Notes: generated by a model from the letters alone, not told the origin. 64,000 nt of DNA from Orientallactaga sibirica (GCA_036365145.1 JAEOAD010000240.1:2232001-2296000); one strand, 5' to 3'. Numbered from the stretch's first letter, positions 8,868 through 20,244 are shown. Translations and numbers: made by a program.

Positions 8868-11045
8868 TAGGAATATAGACCAATGGACAAAATTGAATAC
8901 CCAGACTTTGGGTCAAGTAACTACAGCTACTTGATATTTGACAAAGTCTCTAACAACATAGACTGGAAAAAAAGACAGCATCTTCAATAAATGGTGCTGT
9001 GCAAACTGGACATCCATATGTAGAAAAATGAAACTCGGTCCACACATCTTTCCATGTACAAAAATCAAGTCCAAATGGATCAAAGACATCAATATAAGAC
9101 CAGAAATGCTGCTACTACTGGAAGAAACAAGAGGAGGAACTTTCTATAATATAGGAGTGGGAAAAGACTTCCTGAACAAAACCCCACTAGCTCAGGAAAT
9201 TAAACGATCACTCAACTATTGGGATCTCATGAAGCTGAATGCTTTTTTCACAGACAAACATACAATAAGCAGAGCCAACAGATTATCACAGAATGGGAGA
9301 AAATTTTTGCCAATGCAATATGGAGACTCCTAAAAAGGATGACTATAGAGGTACCAACAAAACCAGTTATTCCCTTACTGGGCATTTACCCTAAAAGCTC
9401 CAAGCCTCAGTTCAGAGAGATTTACTCAACCATGTTTATAGCTGCTCAATTCATAATAGCTAAGAGCTGGAATCAACCCAGATGTCCATCATTAGAAGAA
9501 TGGATAACCAAGATGTGGTATATCTACACTATGGAATTCTACACAGCAGTAAGGAAAAGTGATATAATGAAATTTGAAGAAAAATGGTCAAACTTGGAAC
9601 AGATCATTCTCAGCAAACTCACCCAATTACAGAAAGATAATCATCACATGGTCTCACTCATCTGTGGCTCTTAACCTAAATCTGCCCAAGATGCTGTCAT
9701 TCCTAATAAGCATCTTAAGGACCCAACAATGGGGGGGGGGGACATAAAATGGAACCCAAATTGGAAAAGTACCATAAAATCCTATATCCTGAAAGACAGA
9801 CTAAAAGGTTGAACCTTCATTAGGTTCTTAGAGGGAACACCTGAATCAGAAGGCCCTGAAGAGGGAATGATGAAGACTAACTTTAATATTGTCCTGTTTC
9901 TCTCTCTTTTTCTCTGTCCCTTTCTCTCTCTCCCCCCTCCCTCTCTTTTCTCTTCTCTCTTTCTTTTTTATATTAACTTTTTATTCCTTCTTTTTGTTTA
10001 GTGCTGGCCTGAAACTCCCAGTACCAGCATGCAGTTATCTTTCACATGAGCTGTTGATCAGAGAGACCTACAAGGTTTCTCAGAAGAAGACAGATTTCTG
10101 TCAGAATACTTGATGACCCACCAAAGGTTAATGGTAAGACCCTACCACTGAAGACACCATATATTGTTGGTATGGGACATGGAGTGATCTTGCTAGAATC
10201 TGGAAGAGTCAGTCTCCAGACAGCTTGTCTAGTGCCAGAAGGTGCTACATACTGGGGGAAAATGACCAACATCTGTTCAAGCAACTCATGGTCTAAGCTA
10301 CTCAACAGCAAACAACCTGATGTGATGCACACACAAATGCAATACTGGCACACAGCCATGGTGGGTTACCAACTGCTCTTGATTTGGCTAACAGAATGGA
10401 ACTCATAGCTGGAGCTGGGAAACAAGTCAGAACCATATCCAAAAAATGAGCCCACTATCCAATATCAAACTCCCTCCGATTATGGGCTACCAGAGGGCCT
10501 ATATCTGTGAAATTCTCTCTAAAATAATAATTGTTGTTTCATTTATCTGGTGCTGACTTCTCTCTCCATTGGAGAATTTGGTTCTCTTTTTCAAATGGAT
10601 GCCAAGCCTGAGGAGAGAATCAGCCTACCACACCTCACCAGGGCCCCAGCTGAAACAATAGAGTAACTGGGGAAATAAGCAAGAGTGCTGCTTTCTTGGT
10701 GAACCTGATACTAACACAAGGGTGAAGGAGATAGACACAGAGAACACTCAACTCCTACTAAACCACATATCCAGAGACACAGAGGCTCCAAGACATGATC
10801 GCTGAAGTAGACCTAAAACAAATCCAACATGGCCCAGGGAAATTCACAGAAGAGGGGGTGGAAAGACTGTTAGAGCCACAAGTTTGGTCATTATGCACAG
10901 AGACGTTGCCTCTTCCACATAACTGATGGCTACCCCCTCAAGGCACGACCAAATGAGGGGGGTCCCTTCAGAAGGGGGGAAGACAGGAAGGAGGCTATTG
11001 ATGGCACCAACATGAATGTATTAACATTATGTGCATAACTAACAA
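8868..11045 (+). mobile_element. 5'-truncated L1 (L1-B)
   Basis: It begins within the last third of ORF2 and runs through a long 3' UTR. The UTR contains a pyrimidine tract (about 9895-9975), a G run (9731-9741) and the block AACACTCAACTCCTACTAAACC. It is closely similar to L1-C at 16.1-18.5 kb. Compared with that copy it lacks about 500 bases of ORF2 at about 9312. Non-autonomous. Confidence 0.95.
9028..9674 (+). pseudogene. L1-B ORF2 C-terminal remnant
   Basis: Two overlapping open stretches (9028-9333 and 9219-9674, in different frames) encode parts of the C-terminal third of the L1 ORF2 protein, whose N-terminal parts are an endonuclease and reverse transcriptase. The second has CPSLEEWITKMWYIYTMEFY (near residues 89-108), the conserved C-terminal L1 signature. 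The frame change and an internal deletion near 9312 rule out a working protein. Confidence 0.92.
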
Positions 11046-11204
11046 AATAGGGAGGTAGGGAGAAGAAGGAAGAAAGCATATAACATAAAGAGATAATAAA
11101 ACAAGATAGGGGTTGGCCAATGGAATAATAAAAAGAAACAGTAAAGATCCTTGACAAATTAAATATTTACAATCTCCAAAAGTAAACTTTTAAACACTTT
11201 TGAG

Positions 11205-11318
11205 CTTTAGACGCTTTGAGACCAGTGTCTCACCATGTATCCAAGCCAGTAACTTGCCATCCTCCTGCCTCAGCTTCTTGAGTGCTGGGATTAGAGGCAT
11301 GCAGCACAACACCTGTTT
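11205..11318 (-). mobile_element. B1 SINE, antisense, degenerate
   Basis: GAGACCAGTGTCTCACCATG and CATCCTCCTGCCTCAGCTTCTTGAGTGCTGGGATTAGAGG mark an old antisense B1. Confidence 0.85.
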
Positions 11319-11397
11319 ATAGATCTTTATTTTTTTTCTATAGAAATAATAAATAGTGTTCTTTGGAGGAGGGTCAGCTCACAAAAGTTCATTGATT

Positions 11398-11872
11398 TAA
11401 GTAATTTTTTTTCATTTTTACAATTTATTTATGTTTTTATTGACAACTTCCATAATTATTGACAATAACCCATGGTAATTCCCTCTCTGCCCCCACTTTC
11501 CTCTTTGCACCTCCATTCTCCATCATACGTTTTCAACTCTCAATCAGTCTCTCTTTTATTTTGATGTCATCATCTTTTCCTCCTATTATGATAGTCTTGT
11601 AGGTAGTGTCAGGCCCTGTGAGGTCATAGATATCCAGGCCATTTTGTGTCTGGAGGAGTGCATTGCAAGGAGTCCTACACTCCCTTTCGCTCTTGCATTC
11701 TTTCCGCTGCCTAAACCTTGGAAGGTATGATAGAGATGTTTCACTGCTGAACACTCCTCTGTCACTTCCTCTCAGCACTATGGTGCCTTCTGAGTCATCC
11801 CAATATCACGACCATCTGAAAAGAGAAGCTTCTCTAACAAAAAGTGAGAGTAGCATCAATATATGGGTATGA
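11398..11872 (-). mobile_element. L1 3' UTR, antisense (type II), right-hand end
   Basis: The reverse complement matches the 3' UTR at 23.52-23.98 kb and 37.44-37.88 kb: TATTGACAACTTCCATAATT (inverted tail region), TCAATCAGTCTCTCTTTTA, GATATCCAGGCC and AAAGAGAAGCTTCTCTAAC. Two B1 insertions interrupt it, and it resumes at about 12170. Confidence 0.9.
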
Positions 11873-11996
11873 TGCCAGGTGTGGTGCACATGCCTTTAAT
11901 CCCAGCACTAGGGAGGCAGAGGTAGGAGGATCTCCATGAGTTTGAGGCCACCCTGAATTCCAGGTCAGCCTGAGCTAGAGTGAGACCCTACCTCAT
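11873..11996 (+). mobile_element. B1 SINE
   Basis: GCCAGGTGTGGTGCACATGCCTTTAATCCCAGCAC to GAGACCCTACCTCA. Inserted in the antisense L1 tail. Confidence 0.95.
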
Positions 11997-12009
11997 ATAT
12001 GTGTGTGTA

Positions 12010-12165
12010 TGAGCTGGGCATGGTGGTGCATGCCTTTAATCCCTGCACTTGGGAGGCAGAGGTAGGAGGCTCACCATAAGTTCAAGGCCACCCTGAGAAT
12101 ACAGAGTGAATTCCAGGTCAGCCTAGGCTAGAGTGAAACCGTATCTTGAAATAACCAAATAAATA
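12010..12165 (+). mobile_element. B1 SINE
   Basis: GAGCTGGGCATGGTGGTGCATGCC to GAAACCGTATCTTGAAATAACC with an AAATAAATATATAT tail. In tandem with the preceding B1, about 13 bp apart. Confidence 0.95.
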
Positions 12166-12169
12166 TATA

Positions 12170-12555
12170 TATACATACATATTTTTGGTGATCATAGTAT
12201 ATACATTTAGTGAGACACCAGCAGACATAACACCCCTAGGGCTCATGACTACTCCTGTTGTAGGTTTGCAGTATCAGTCATGTATTTCTTCCTATGAAGT
12301 GGGCCTCCATTCCAATTAGAGAATGGTTGGTTTCCCCCATAACAGACAGGCCACTATTGCACCCATTGGCTCATTTGGCCAGGCTTGCAGTGTCCACTGT
12401 TGACTATCTGCACTGGTGTTTTCTCTCTCCCACTGAACTGCATGCAGCATAGCTTTTTCCAGCTTTCTGTCAGCTGGTCCACATGGAAGAGTTTTTCAGC
12501 TCAGCTCTATCAGGATTTCTCAGTGACCTTGAAGTCTAAGTATGTGGAGTCTTCA
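12170..12555 (-). mobile_element. L1 3' UTR, antisense (type II), left-hand end
   Basis: Continuation of 11398-11872. The reverse complement contains the UTR blocks GGAAAAAGCTATGCTGCATG and CAGTGGACACTGCAAGCC, also present at 23.2 kb. It ends where a sense-oriented L1 tail begins. Confidence 0.85.
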
Positions 12556-12795
12556 GCAATATCCTCGATATCCATGACCTTTCAGTGCCTAGCAATACCT
12601 GCGCAATACCCTCAAAATAGAAGAGAAAGATGATGACATCAAATTAAAAGAGAGACTAATGGAGAGAGGGAGAGGATATGATGGAGATTGGAGTTCTAAA
12701 GTGGAATGGGGGAGGGGAGGGAAGTATGTGTTTTTGTGTATGTAAGTATAGAAGTTGTCAATAAAAAAAACATTAATTAAAAAAAAGAAAGGAAA
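12556..12795 (+). mobile_element. L1 3' UTR tail, sense (type II), 5'-truncated
   Basis: From GATATCCATGACCTTTCAGTG through AAAAGAGAGACTAATGGAGA and a G-rich stretch GGGGGAGGGGAGGG to GTTGTCAATAAAAAAAACA. It is opposite in orientation to the copy just before it, giving a head-to-head pair. Confidence 0.93.
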
Positions 12796-12796
12796 G

Positions 12797-13053
12797 AAGA
12801 GATTATTGAAGCATACAGATCCAGGGTAAGTTCCATAATGGGGGGAGAAGCTGACCTGTTTTCACAGGTCCAAGCAGAGAAAAAGAAGCCACAAGCCAAA
12901 AGCCACACACCACACTTCAGGAACTCCAGCTAGGCACACTTTGCATATCTTTAGATTGGAGTTTCAAACTCACCACCGCACATTTGGGCTGGACCCTAAG
13001 ATGCAATCAGTAACACTGCCTCCAGCCAGGTGGCTGCAGATGCTGTAGTGGGG
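12797..13053 (-). mobile_element. 3' LTR of an antisense MaLR provirus (truncated)
   Basis: Matches the LTR at 14322: AGATTATTGAAGC (inverted AATAA signal), CAAGCAGAGAAAAAGAAGCC, CACACTTTGCATATC-type block and CCAGGTGGCTGCAGATGC. Its outer end (the TGTAGCAGACAG part) is missing, cut off where the L1 tail ends. Confidence 0.8.
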
Positions 13054-14296
13054 TCCAGTGTCACACAAGTAAGACCACTGTCTCCCAAAGTGGTGGGTGT
13101 GAACCTACACAACATCAGAGGGCAGGCTGTTTGAGAGCAGCTCTGAACTGCTCAGAGTGTCTGCTTTTGTTGGGGAAAACTATAAAATGTTTATTGCAAA
13201 AACAGGATGGGAGTTGGACCATAAATCACAACTCACATGTTACAGTTACAGCCATAAAAATAATTTTAAACACAAAGGGGAATTCAGTGCAATACAGAAA
13301 GATTATAGGGAAGAAAAAACAAAACAAACTTGTGAACAGGTCTGTTGGTCAGTTACAGGAAGTACCTGGGGGTATGAGGTAGGTCTGCTTCCAAGAGTCT
13401 CTGAATATCCCGCTTATCTTCCCTTAAGGATTTTGCTCAACAATGAAGGCCCCAGGTAATGCTATTGAGACAAGCAGAGCATCCTATTTATCTACTATCC
13501 CCATCTGTGTAAGCAAGTTTTTCATCTCATTCTCGTTTTTAAATTTTTTATTTATTTAATTTACTTGCAAGAGAGAGAAAGAGGCAGAGAGAGGGAGGGA
13601 AAGAGAAAAAAAGAGAAAGAGAGAGAGAGAATGGGTGCCCCAGGGCCTCCAGCCACTGCAAAAGAACTCCAGATGCATGCACCCCCTTATGCATCTGGCT
13701 TACATGGGTCCTGGGGAATTGAACTGGGGTCCTTTGGCTTTGCAGGTAAATGCCCTAACTGCTAAGTCATCTCTCCAGCCCTCATTCTTTCATAGTCTTT
13801 TTTCAGCCATCCTTTCCATTGTTTTAATGTAAAGCAGTTTGGCAATCTTCCTTAAGGTTGCTAATATGTTTGACAATAGCAGTTTCAGTAACCTAAAACC
13901 AGTCTCAGTGCCTGTAATTTTAACTCACATGAGGTCTTCCAACTTAAAAATCTTAAATATCTCAATAAAATTATCCTTAGCCAAGCACATCAATCCATTA
14001 CATATTTAACCTTGGTCAAACTCTCTGGGCCTCAGAAGCAGAATGCAGCCATCCCTTGCCAGTATCCCATTTCCAGCAAAGTCTTCTGAAGTCTTTCCTT
14101 CACCTTAGAAAGCTCATAAGCCAAGCCTCAAAATTCAATCCTGTCTGCACATAGCATTTCCAAACTCTCATCAGAATAGCCCATAAAAGTTGGCATAAAA
14201 GTCTAGGAGGCATCATCAGTCGCAACACCAAGTCTGTGTCCTTTGCTCCAAAACAAATGTTCCAAAAGACCAAAATCCATATGGTCAGGTTCATCT
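13054..14296 (-). mobile_element. Internal region of the antisense MaLR provirus
   Basis: About 1.2 kb between two like-oriented LTRs, interrupted by a SINE at 13534-13780. There is no usable ORF, as expected for MaLR elements, which lack pol and depend on other elements. The identity comes from the flanking LTRs and the primer site rather than from coding motifs. Confidence 0.7.
13534..13780 (-). mobile_element. B2-like SINE, antisense, in the MaLR interior
   Basis: An inverted AAATAAAT tail and GA-rich tract, then CATGCATCTGGCTTACATGG-type blocks, ending GCTAAGTCATCTCTCCAGCC. CTCATTCT occurs at 13526-13533 and 13781-13788 as an 8-bp target duplication. Confidence 0.95.
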
Positions 14297-14316
14297 GACC
14301 CCACATTCTGGTACCA
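14297..14316 (-). promoter_or_regulatory. Primer-binding site of the MaLR provirus, tRNA-Leu-like
   Basis: On the minus strand TGGTACCAGAATGTGGGGTC lies five bases from the LTR end. This resembles the leucine tRNA primer site used by ERVL and MaLR elements. It establishes the orientation and marks the LTR at 14322 as the 5' LTR. Confidence 0.8.
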
Positions 14317-14321
14317 ATTTC

Positions 14322-14649
14322 TGTAGCAGACAGATTCAGATTTGCTGAGATGAATTTCCAGACAAGGCACAGTTATGGATGGAAGAGATTTATTGAAGCA
14401 GAGACATCCAGGGGAAGTTGCATAATGGCAGAAGAAGCTGGCCTGCTTTCACAGCTTCAAGCAGAGAGAGAGAAGCCATAAGCCAAAAGCCACACTGCAC
14501 ACTTTAGGAACTCCAGCTAAACATACTTTGCATGTCTTTAGATTGCCGTTTCAAACCCACCTCTAACTTTCGGGATGGACCCTAAGATCCACTCAGTGAC
14601 ACTGTCTCCATCCACGTGGCTGCAGATGCAAACTACTAACTAATAAAAC
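14322..14649 (-). mobile_element. 5' LTR of the antisense MaLR provirus
   Basis: From TGTAGCAGACAGATTCAG (inverted 3' end) through GAGATTTATTGAAGC (inverted AATAAA) to CTAATAAAACC. The complete relative at 31773 continues another 35-40 bases to ACTACCACA, so this copy is broken off by the L1-C insertion. Confidence 0.88.
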
Positions 14650-14682
14650 CTCTACTCCACAAAACTTAATAATCTTGAAAAA

Positions 14683-15517
14683 ATGAATGAATTCTTAGAC
14701 ATACACCACCTACCAAAAGTAAACTCAGAGCAGATTCATCACCTAAACAAACCTATCACATCCATGGAGATTGACAAGGTAATCAAAGACCTCCCCCAAA
14801 AGAAAAGTCCAGGACTGTATTGCTTCTCAGCCAAATTCTATCAAACCTTCATGAAAGAACTGAAGCAATTTTTCTCAAACTGTTTCTCACAATCTGAGAC
14901 CAGGGAATCCTCCCCAGCTCCTTTTATGAAGCTAGCATTACCTTAATACAAAACCAGACAAATATGGAACAAGAAAAGAAAACTAGAGGCATATGTTCCT
15001 AATGAACGTAGATGCAAAGATCCTAAATGAAATCCTTGAAACCCGAATTCAACAACACATCAAAAGCATTATCCACCTTGACCAAGTAGGCTTCATCCTA
15101 GGGATGCAGGAATGGTTCAAAATATGGAAATTGATCAACATAATACACCACATAAATAACCTTAACCATAAGAACCACATGATCATCTCAATTCATGCAC
15201 AGGAGCCCTTTGACAAAATACAGCACCACTTCATAAACGAAACACTGGAAAGAATAGGCTTAGAGGGTTTATATCTCAACACAATAAAGGCTATACATAA
15301 AGCTCCTAAAGCCCAAATAATACTTAATTGGGAAAGACTCAAAGATTTTCCAATGAGATTGGGAACAAGACAGGGGTGCCCACTCTCACCACTGCTCTTC
15401 AACATCGTATTAGAAGTACTAGCCCAAACAATAAGACAGGAGAAAGAAATACAAGGGATTCAAATTGGAAAGAAAGAAGTCAAGTTAGCCCTATTTGCAG
15501 ATGACATGATCCTGTAA
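14683..15517 (+). pseudogene. L1-C ORF2 reverse transcriptase remnant
   Basis: Two open pieces (14683-14946 and 14993-15517) cover the finger and palm of the L1 reverse transcriptase, the enzyme that copies L1 RNA at the nicked target. The second piece has [14 protein letters not shown] (residues 124-137) and the catalytic FADD (168-171). In the first catalytic motif the aspartate is replaced: it reads SIHAQEPFD (about 66-74) where other copies here have SIDAEKAFD. With the frame break near 14950 and stops after 15517, the copy is dead. Confidence 0.95.
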
Positions 15518-16440
15518 ATAAGTGACCCAAAAATCTTCATCTCAAAACTTCTAATGGTGATGAATTCCATCAGTAATGTGTCAGGATATAAAATCAATGC
15601 GCAAAATAAGTAGCTTTTCTATATGCAAAGGATAAATATACAGAGAATGAAATCAGTGAGGCTGTCCCATTTTTCAATAGCAACAAAAAAATTAAGTACC
15701 TTGGAATAACACTAACCAATGATATGAAAGACCTATGTAACAAAAACATTAAAAAAAAAAAAACTCAAGAAAGGAATTGAGGAGGACTTGAGAAGATGGA
15801 AAGACTTTCCATGCTCCTAGACTGGTAGAATTAATATTGTGAAAAATGGCAGTTCTACCAAAAGCAATATACAGATTTAACACAATAACAATAAAAATAC
15901 TAGTGTCATTCTTCACAGAGATTGAAAAATAATTTCAGAATTCATATGTAATGGCAGCAGGCTTTGGATATACAAACATAGCCTCAGGAAAAAAAAAAAC
16001 AAAAAAACAGCTCTGGAGGTATCACCATACCTGATGTAAAGCTATATTACAAAGCCATAGGAACAAAAACCACATGGTACTGGCATAAGAACAGAAAAAT
16101 AGATGAATGGAATGGAATTGAAGACCCAGACCTTAGATCAAGTAACTACAGCTGCTTGGTCTTTGACAAAGTTGCCAATAATATAGACTGGAGAAAAGAC
16201 AACATCTTCAACAAATGGTGTTGGACAAATTGCATGACCATACGTAGAAAAATGAAATTAGATCCACCGATGTCTCCATACACAAAAACCAAGTCCAAAT
16301 AGATTAAAGACCTCAATATAAGACCTGAACCTCTTCAACTACTGGAAGAAAAAATAGGACACATACAGGACTGGGAAAAGACTTCCTGAACAAAACCCCA
16401 ATAGCCCAGGAAACTAAAAGCACTCAACCAGTGGTATCTC

Positions 16441-17395
16441 ATGAAGCTAAAAAGTTTTTGCACAGACAAACATGCCATAATCAGAGCCAATAAATTACCC
16501 ACAGAATGGGAGAAAATCTTCACCAGCTGTACCACTGATAGAAACCTAATATCTAGAATCCATGAAGAACTCAAAAAACTACACAATTTAAAAAATCAAA
16601 CAACTACTGGGCATATTAGCACATGCCATTAATCCCAGCACTCAAGATGCAGAGGGAAGAGGATCACCATGAGTTTGAGGCCAGCCTGAGACTACATAGC
16701 ATATTACAGGTCACCCTGGGCTAAAGCAAGACCATACCTGGAAAAAAAAATCAAACAACCCACTCCAAAGTAGAGTAGAGAATTGAATAGGGAATTCTCA
16801 GAGGAAGAATTACAAATTGCTAGCACACACTTAAGAAAATGTTCAACATCCCTAACCATTAAGGAAATGCAAATTAAAACAACTATGAGATTCTACCTTA
16901 CCCCAGTAAGGATAGTAAGCATTAAAAAAATCAAATGAAAACAATTGTTGGCTAGGATGTAGAGAAATAGGAGCACTCATTTACTGTTGGTGGGAATGTA
17001 AGCTGTACAACCACTGTGGAAATCAATATGGAGATTCCTGAAAAGGATGAATATAGATGTACCAACAGACCCTGTTATCCCTTACTGGGTATTTACCCTA
17101 AAAGCTCCACATTTCTGTTCAAAGACATTTGCCCAACCATGTTTATAGCTGCTCAAGTCATAATAGCTAAGAACTGGAATCAACCCAGTTGATTGGACAA
17201 ATGGATAACCAAGATATGGTATATCTACACAATGGAATTCTACTCAGCAGTAAGAAAAAAAAAATGACATAATGAAATTTGTAGGAAAATGGTTGAACTT
17301 GGAACAGATCATACTAAGCAAACTCACACAATCACAGAAAGACAAACATTGCATGGTCTCACTCATCTGCAGTTCCTAACCTGGATCAGCCTGAG
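16441..17395 (+). pseudogene. L1-C ORF2 C-terminal remnant
   Basis: Scattered frames with the C-terminal ORF2 signature (nucleotides coding for a ...TMEFYSAV-type motif at about 17225-17250), broken by stops, an A-run indel (17257) and the B1 insertion at 16605. Confidence 0.88.
16605..16744 (+). mobile_element. B1 SINE in L1-C, with 15-bp target duplication
   Basis: A B1 body (GCCATTAATCCCAGCACTC to GCAAGACCATACC) flanked by AAAAAATCAAACAAC at 16590-16604 and 16745-16759. The insertion is younger than L1-C. Confidence 0.95.
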
Positions 17396-17451
17396 TTTCT
17401 GACATACCTGAAAGGCTTATCAAGGCTTTGACAATAGGGAGTGTAGGGTTT

Positions 17452-17475
17452 GGGGCAAGGGGAAGGGGGTGGGGG
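17452..17475 (+). other. G-quadruplex-type motif in the L1-C 3' UTR
   Basis: Four G runs: GGGG-CAA-GGGG-AA-GGGGG-T-GGGGG. Mammalian L1 3' UTRs are known to carry G-rich tracts of this sort. The equivalent place in L1-B has a run of eleven Gs. Confidence 0.75.
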
Positions 17476-19388
17476 ACACAAAATTCAACCCAAATTGAAC
17501 TGGTACCATAGAATCCTATATCCTGGAAGTTAGACTAAAAGGTGGAACCCTCAACAGGACCTAAGGGGGAGCACCTGAATCAGTGGTCCTTGGAGAGGGT
17601 GAGATGGAGCCTAACTTTAAATTTTCTCCTGTTTCTCTTTTTTAATGTCTCTTTCTTTTTTCTTTTCTCTTGGTTTTGGCCTGTACTTCCCTGTACCAGG
17701 ATGTGGTTAACATCCACAATGGGATGTTGATCAGACAGTCCTACAAGGTTTCCCAAAACAAACAAGACAGACTTCTGTCAGAACAGTTGATTTACCCACC
17801 ATAGGTTAATGGTAAGACCCACTGCTGAAGATACCATATGCTGTCAGCATGGACTATGGAAAGACCTGGTTGGAATCTGGAAGAGAGCCAGTCCCCAGAC
17901 AGTTAACCCGTCTAATGTTAGAAGGTGCTAAATGAGCTACCAGGGGAAAGTGGCCAACATCTGTCCAAGCAACTCAAAATCTAAGCTACTCAGAAGCAAA
18001 TAACCTGACATGATGTTCACACAAGTGCAATAGTGGCACACAGCCATGGTGGGTAACTAACTTCTCTTGGATTGGCTGGAAGATCTTCTCAGCAGAAAAG
18101 AAACCATATCTGGAACTGGGAAACAAGTCAGAATTATATCTAGATAATGATTTTGCTTTCCAGTGTCAAGCTCCCACTAACTTTGGGCTATAAGAAGGTC
18201 TACACCCTTTGAATTCTCTCTAAATTAATAATGGTCATTAATTTAATCAGTGCTGACTTCACTCACCATTTAAGAACCTGCTTGTCTTTTTCATATGGGA
18301 GCAAGACCTGGGGAGATAAATGAATCAGTGCACTTCACCTCGCCCCAGCTGAAAAAAAAAAAAAAAAAACACAGGAATTGGAGATATGAGCATAATGTTA
18401 CTTTCTCAGTGAACCTAATATCTGCACCTGGGTGAAGGAGATAGACACTGAGGACACTCAACACCCACCAAAGCAGAAATCCAGAGGCTCCTAAGAGCCC
18501 ATCACTGAAGTAGACTTAAAATGTGGCTCAACTTCTGGGTAAGATGGTGGCACAAGAGTCACACCAAACCAGCTCAGGAAGGGATTTAAGCAAAACCACA
18601 GCAAAATACACTCTCCTTCTGAAAAGTGAAGGTATATAGGTTATTATTGGCCACAGCAGAGAAGCAGGAGAGACCAAGATATACCAGAAAGGAGGAAACC
18701 TGCCAGAATTCCACAGAAGCATTTGTCCTGATCTGTGTGGATCTATGAGCCCACTCAGACTGGTGCCAATCTGCAGCAGCAGAGACCAAATGAGAGGACT
18801 TTCCAACCTCATCATCCTCCTTGCAAAGGCAAGAAACCTGAGGTGAGGTAGCATAGACCAGCTGAAGGGGACACAGTGGGGACAAGCTGAGCAGTTCCAA
18901 CACAAATTCAGGCTTCCTGAACTCTCCCAACCCCCAAATGTCAGAACCATGAACCTCCTGAGAACTCATTCAGCCCCTGGAGCACAGGCATCTAGGGAAG
19001 CTGACCAGATGACCAGATACCCAGCATAACATGGAGGGATTGAGGTAGGCACTCAGCATTGGTGAGATTGGAACCCACCCCAAAAGGTAATGAGACCGAC
19101 TGACAAAAATGACCCACAATGAGACTGTTTTAGATGAAATGCCTGACAAAGATTTCAAAAAAAAATTTTACCTTTATTCAAAGAAATCAAAGAAGAAATC
19201 AAAGAAGAAAAGAATGGAATTAAAGAAGAAAACAAATTCCTGAAGGAATCCCAAGAGAACACAGGAAACCAGTTTAATTAAATAAGGAGGTCATTACAAG
19301 ACTTGAGTAAGTAAATAGAAATACTGAATAAAAACCAGGGATCAATACTAGCACTGAAACACACAGTAAGTCAAAAAAAAAAAATTCT

Positions 19389-20063
19389 GTGGAAAGTATC
19401 ACCATAGAATGGATGAAGGAGAGAACAGAATATCTAAACTCGAAGACCAGTTTGGCAGAACTACTACAGTCCAACAAAGAGAAAGACAAGCTAATACAAA
19501 GGTATGAATGGGAATTTCAAGATATTCGAGACACTATGAAAAGATCAAACATAAGTATTCAGGGTATAGTAGGAGAAGAATTTCACTCCAAAGACATAGT
19601 AGGTGTTTTCACAAAACCATAGAAGAAAATTTTCCCTAAACTGGGAAAGAAATGCCAATGCAGATACAGGAAGATTTTAGAACACAAAGCAGGCAAAATC
19701 TCTCCTTGCCATGTTAAAATTAAACTACTAAATATGCAAACCAAAGAAAATATATTGAAGGCAAGTAGAGAGAAAAAGCAAATTACCTGTAAAGGCAAGC
19801 CCATCAGGATAACAGCCGATTACTCAACACAAACAGTAAAAGCCAGAAGAGCTTGGAATGATGTATTCCAAGTTCTGAAAGATAACAACTGTCAACCAAG
19901 ATTACTTTATCCTGCAAAGCTATCTATCCAAATTGATGGAGAAATAAGGACATTCCACAACAAAAACAGGCTAAAGGAATTTATGGCAACTATACCAGCT
20001 CTACAGAAAATACTTGAAGGAATCCTTCATGCTGGAGAGAAAGCAAAGCACACACATGAATAA
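19389..20063 (+). pseudogene. L1-D ORF1 remnant
   Basis: ORF1 encodes an RNA-binding chaperone that coats L1 RNA: a coiled coil, an RRM and a C-terminal domain. Here the coiled-coil part (19389-19622, rich in Glu, Lys and Leu) and the C-terminal domain (19734-20063, with ITADYSTQTVKARRAWNDVF and a YPAKLSIQ block) lie in different frames. A stop-bearing gap of about 110 bp separates them. The N-terminus seen in L1-F at 63448 is absent. Confidence 0.92.
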
Positions 20064-20244
20064 ACAGGAAAAAATAAACCATACTTATATAACAGTTAAA
20101 ATGAGAGTAAAGGGAAAACAGGAAGAACTACAAAACAAAAAGAATGGTGAGAATAAATGCATACCTTTCAATAATAATTCTTAATATCAATTGCCTTAAT
20201 CCCCCAACCAATAGACACAGACTGGCAGACTGGATTATGAGGCA

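Larger units (their letters stand above)
14650..18530 (+). mobile_element. 5'-truncated L1 (L1-C), main part
   Basis: It begins in ORF2 just before the reverse transcriptase and runs through ORF2 into a type I 3' UTR. The UTR has a pyrimidine tract (about 17625-17670), a G-rich tract and CTCAACACCCACCAAAGCAG. It is interrupted by a B1 at 16605-16744 and by L1-D at 18531. Its 3' end resumes at about 24003. Confidence 0.95.
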
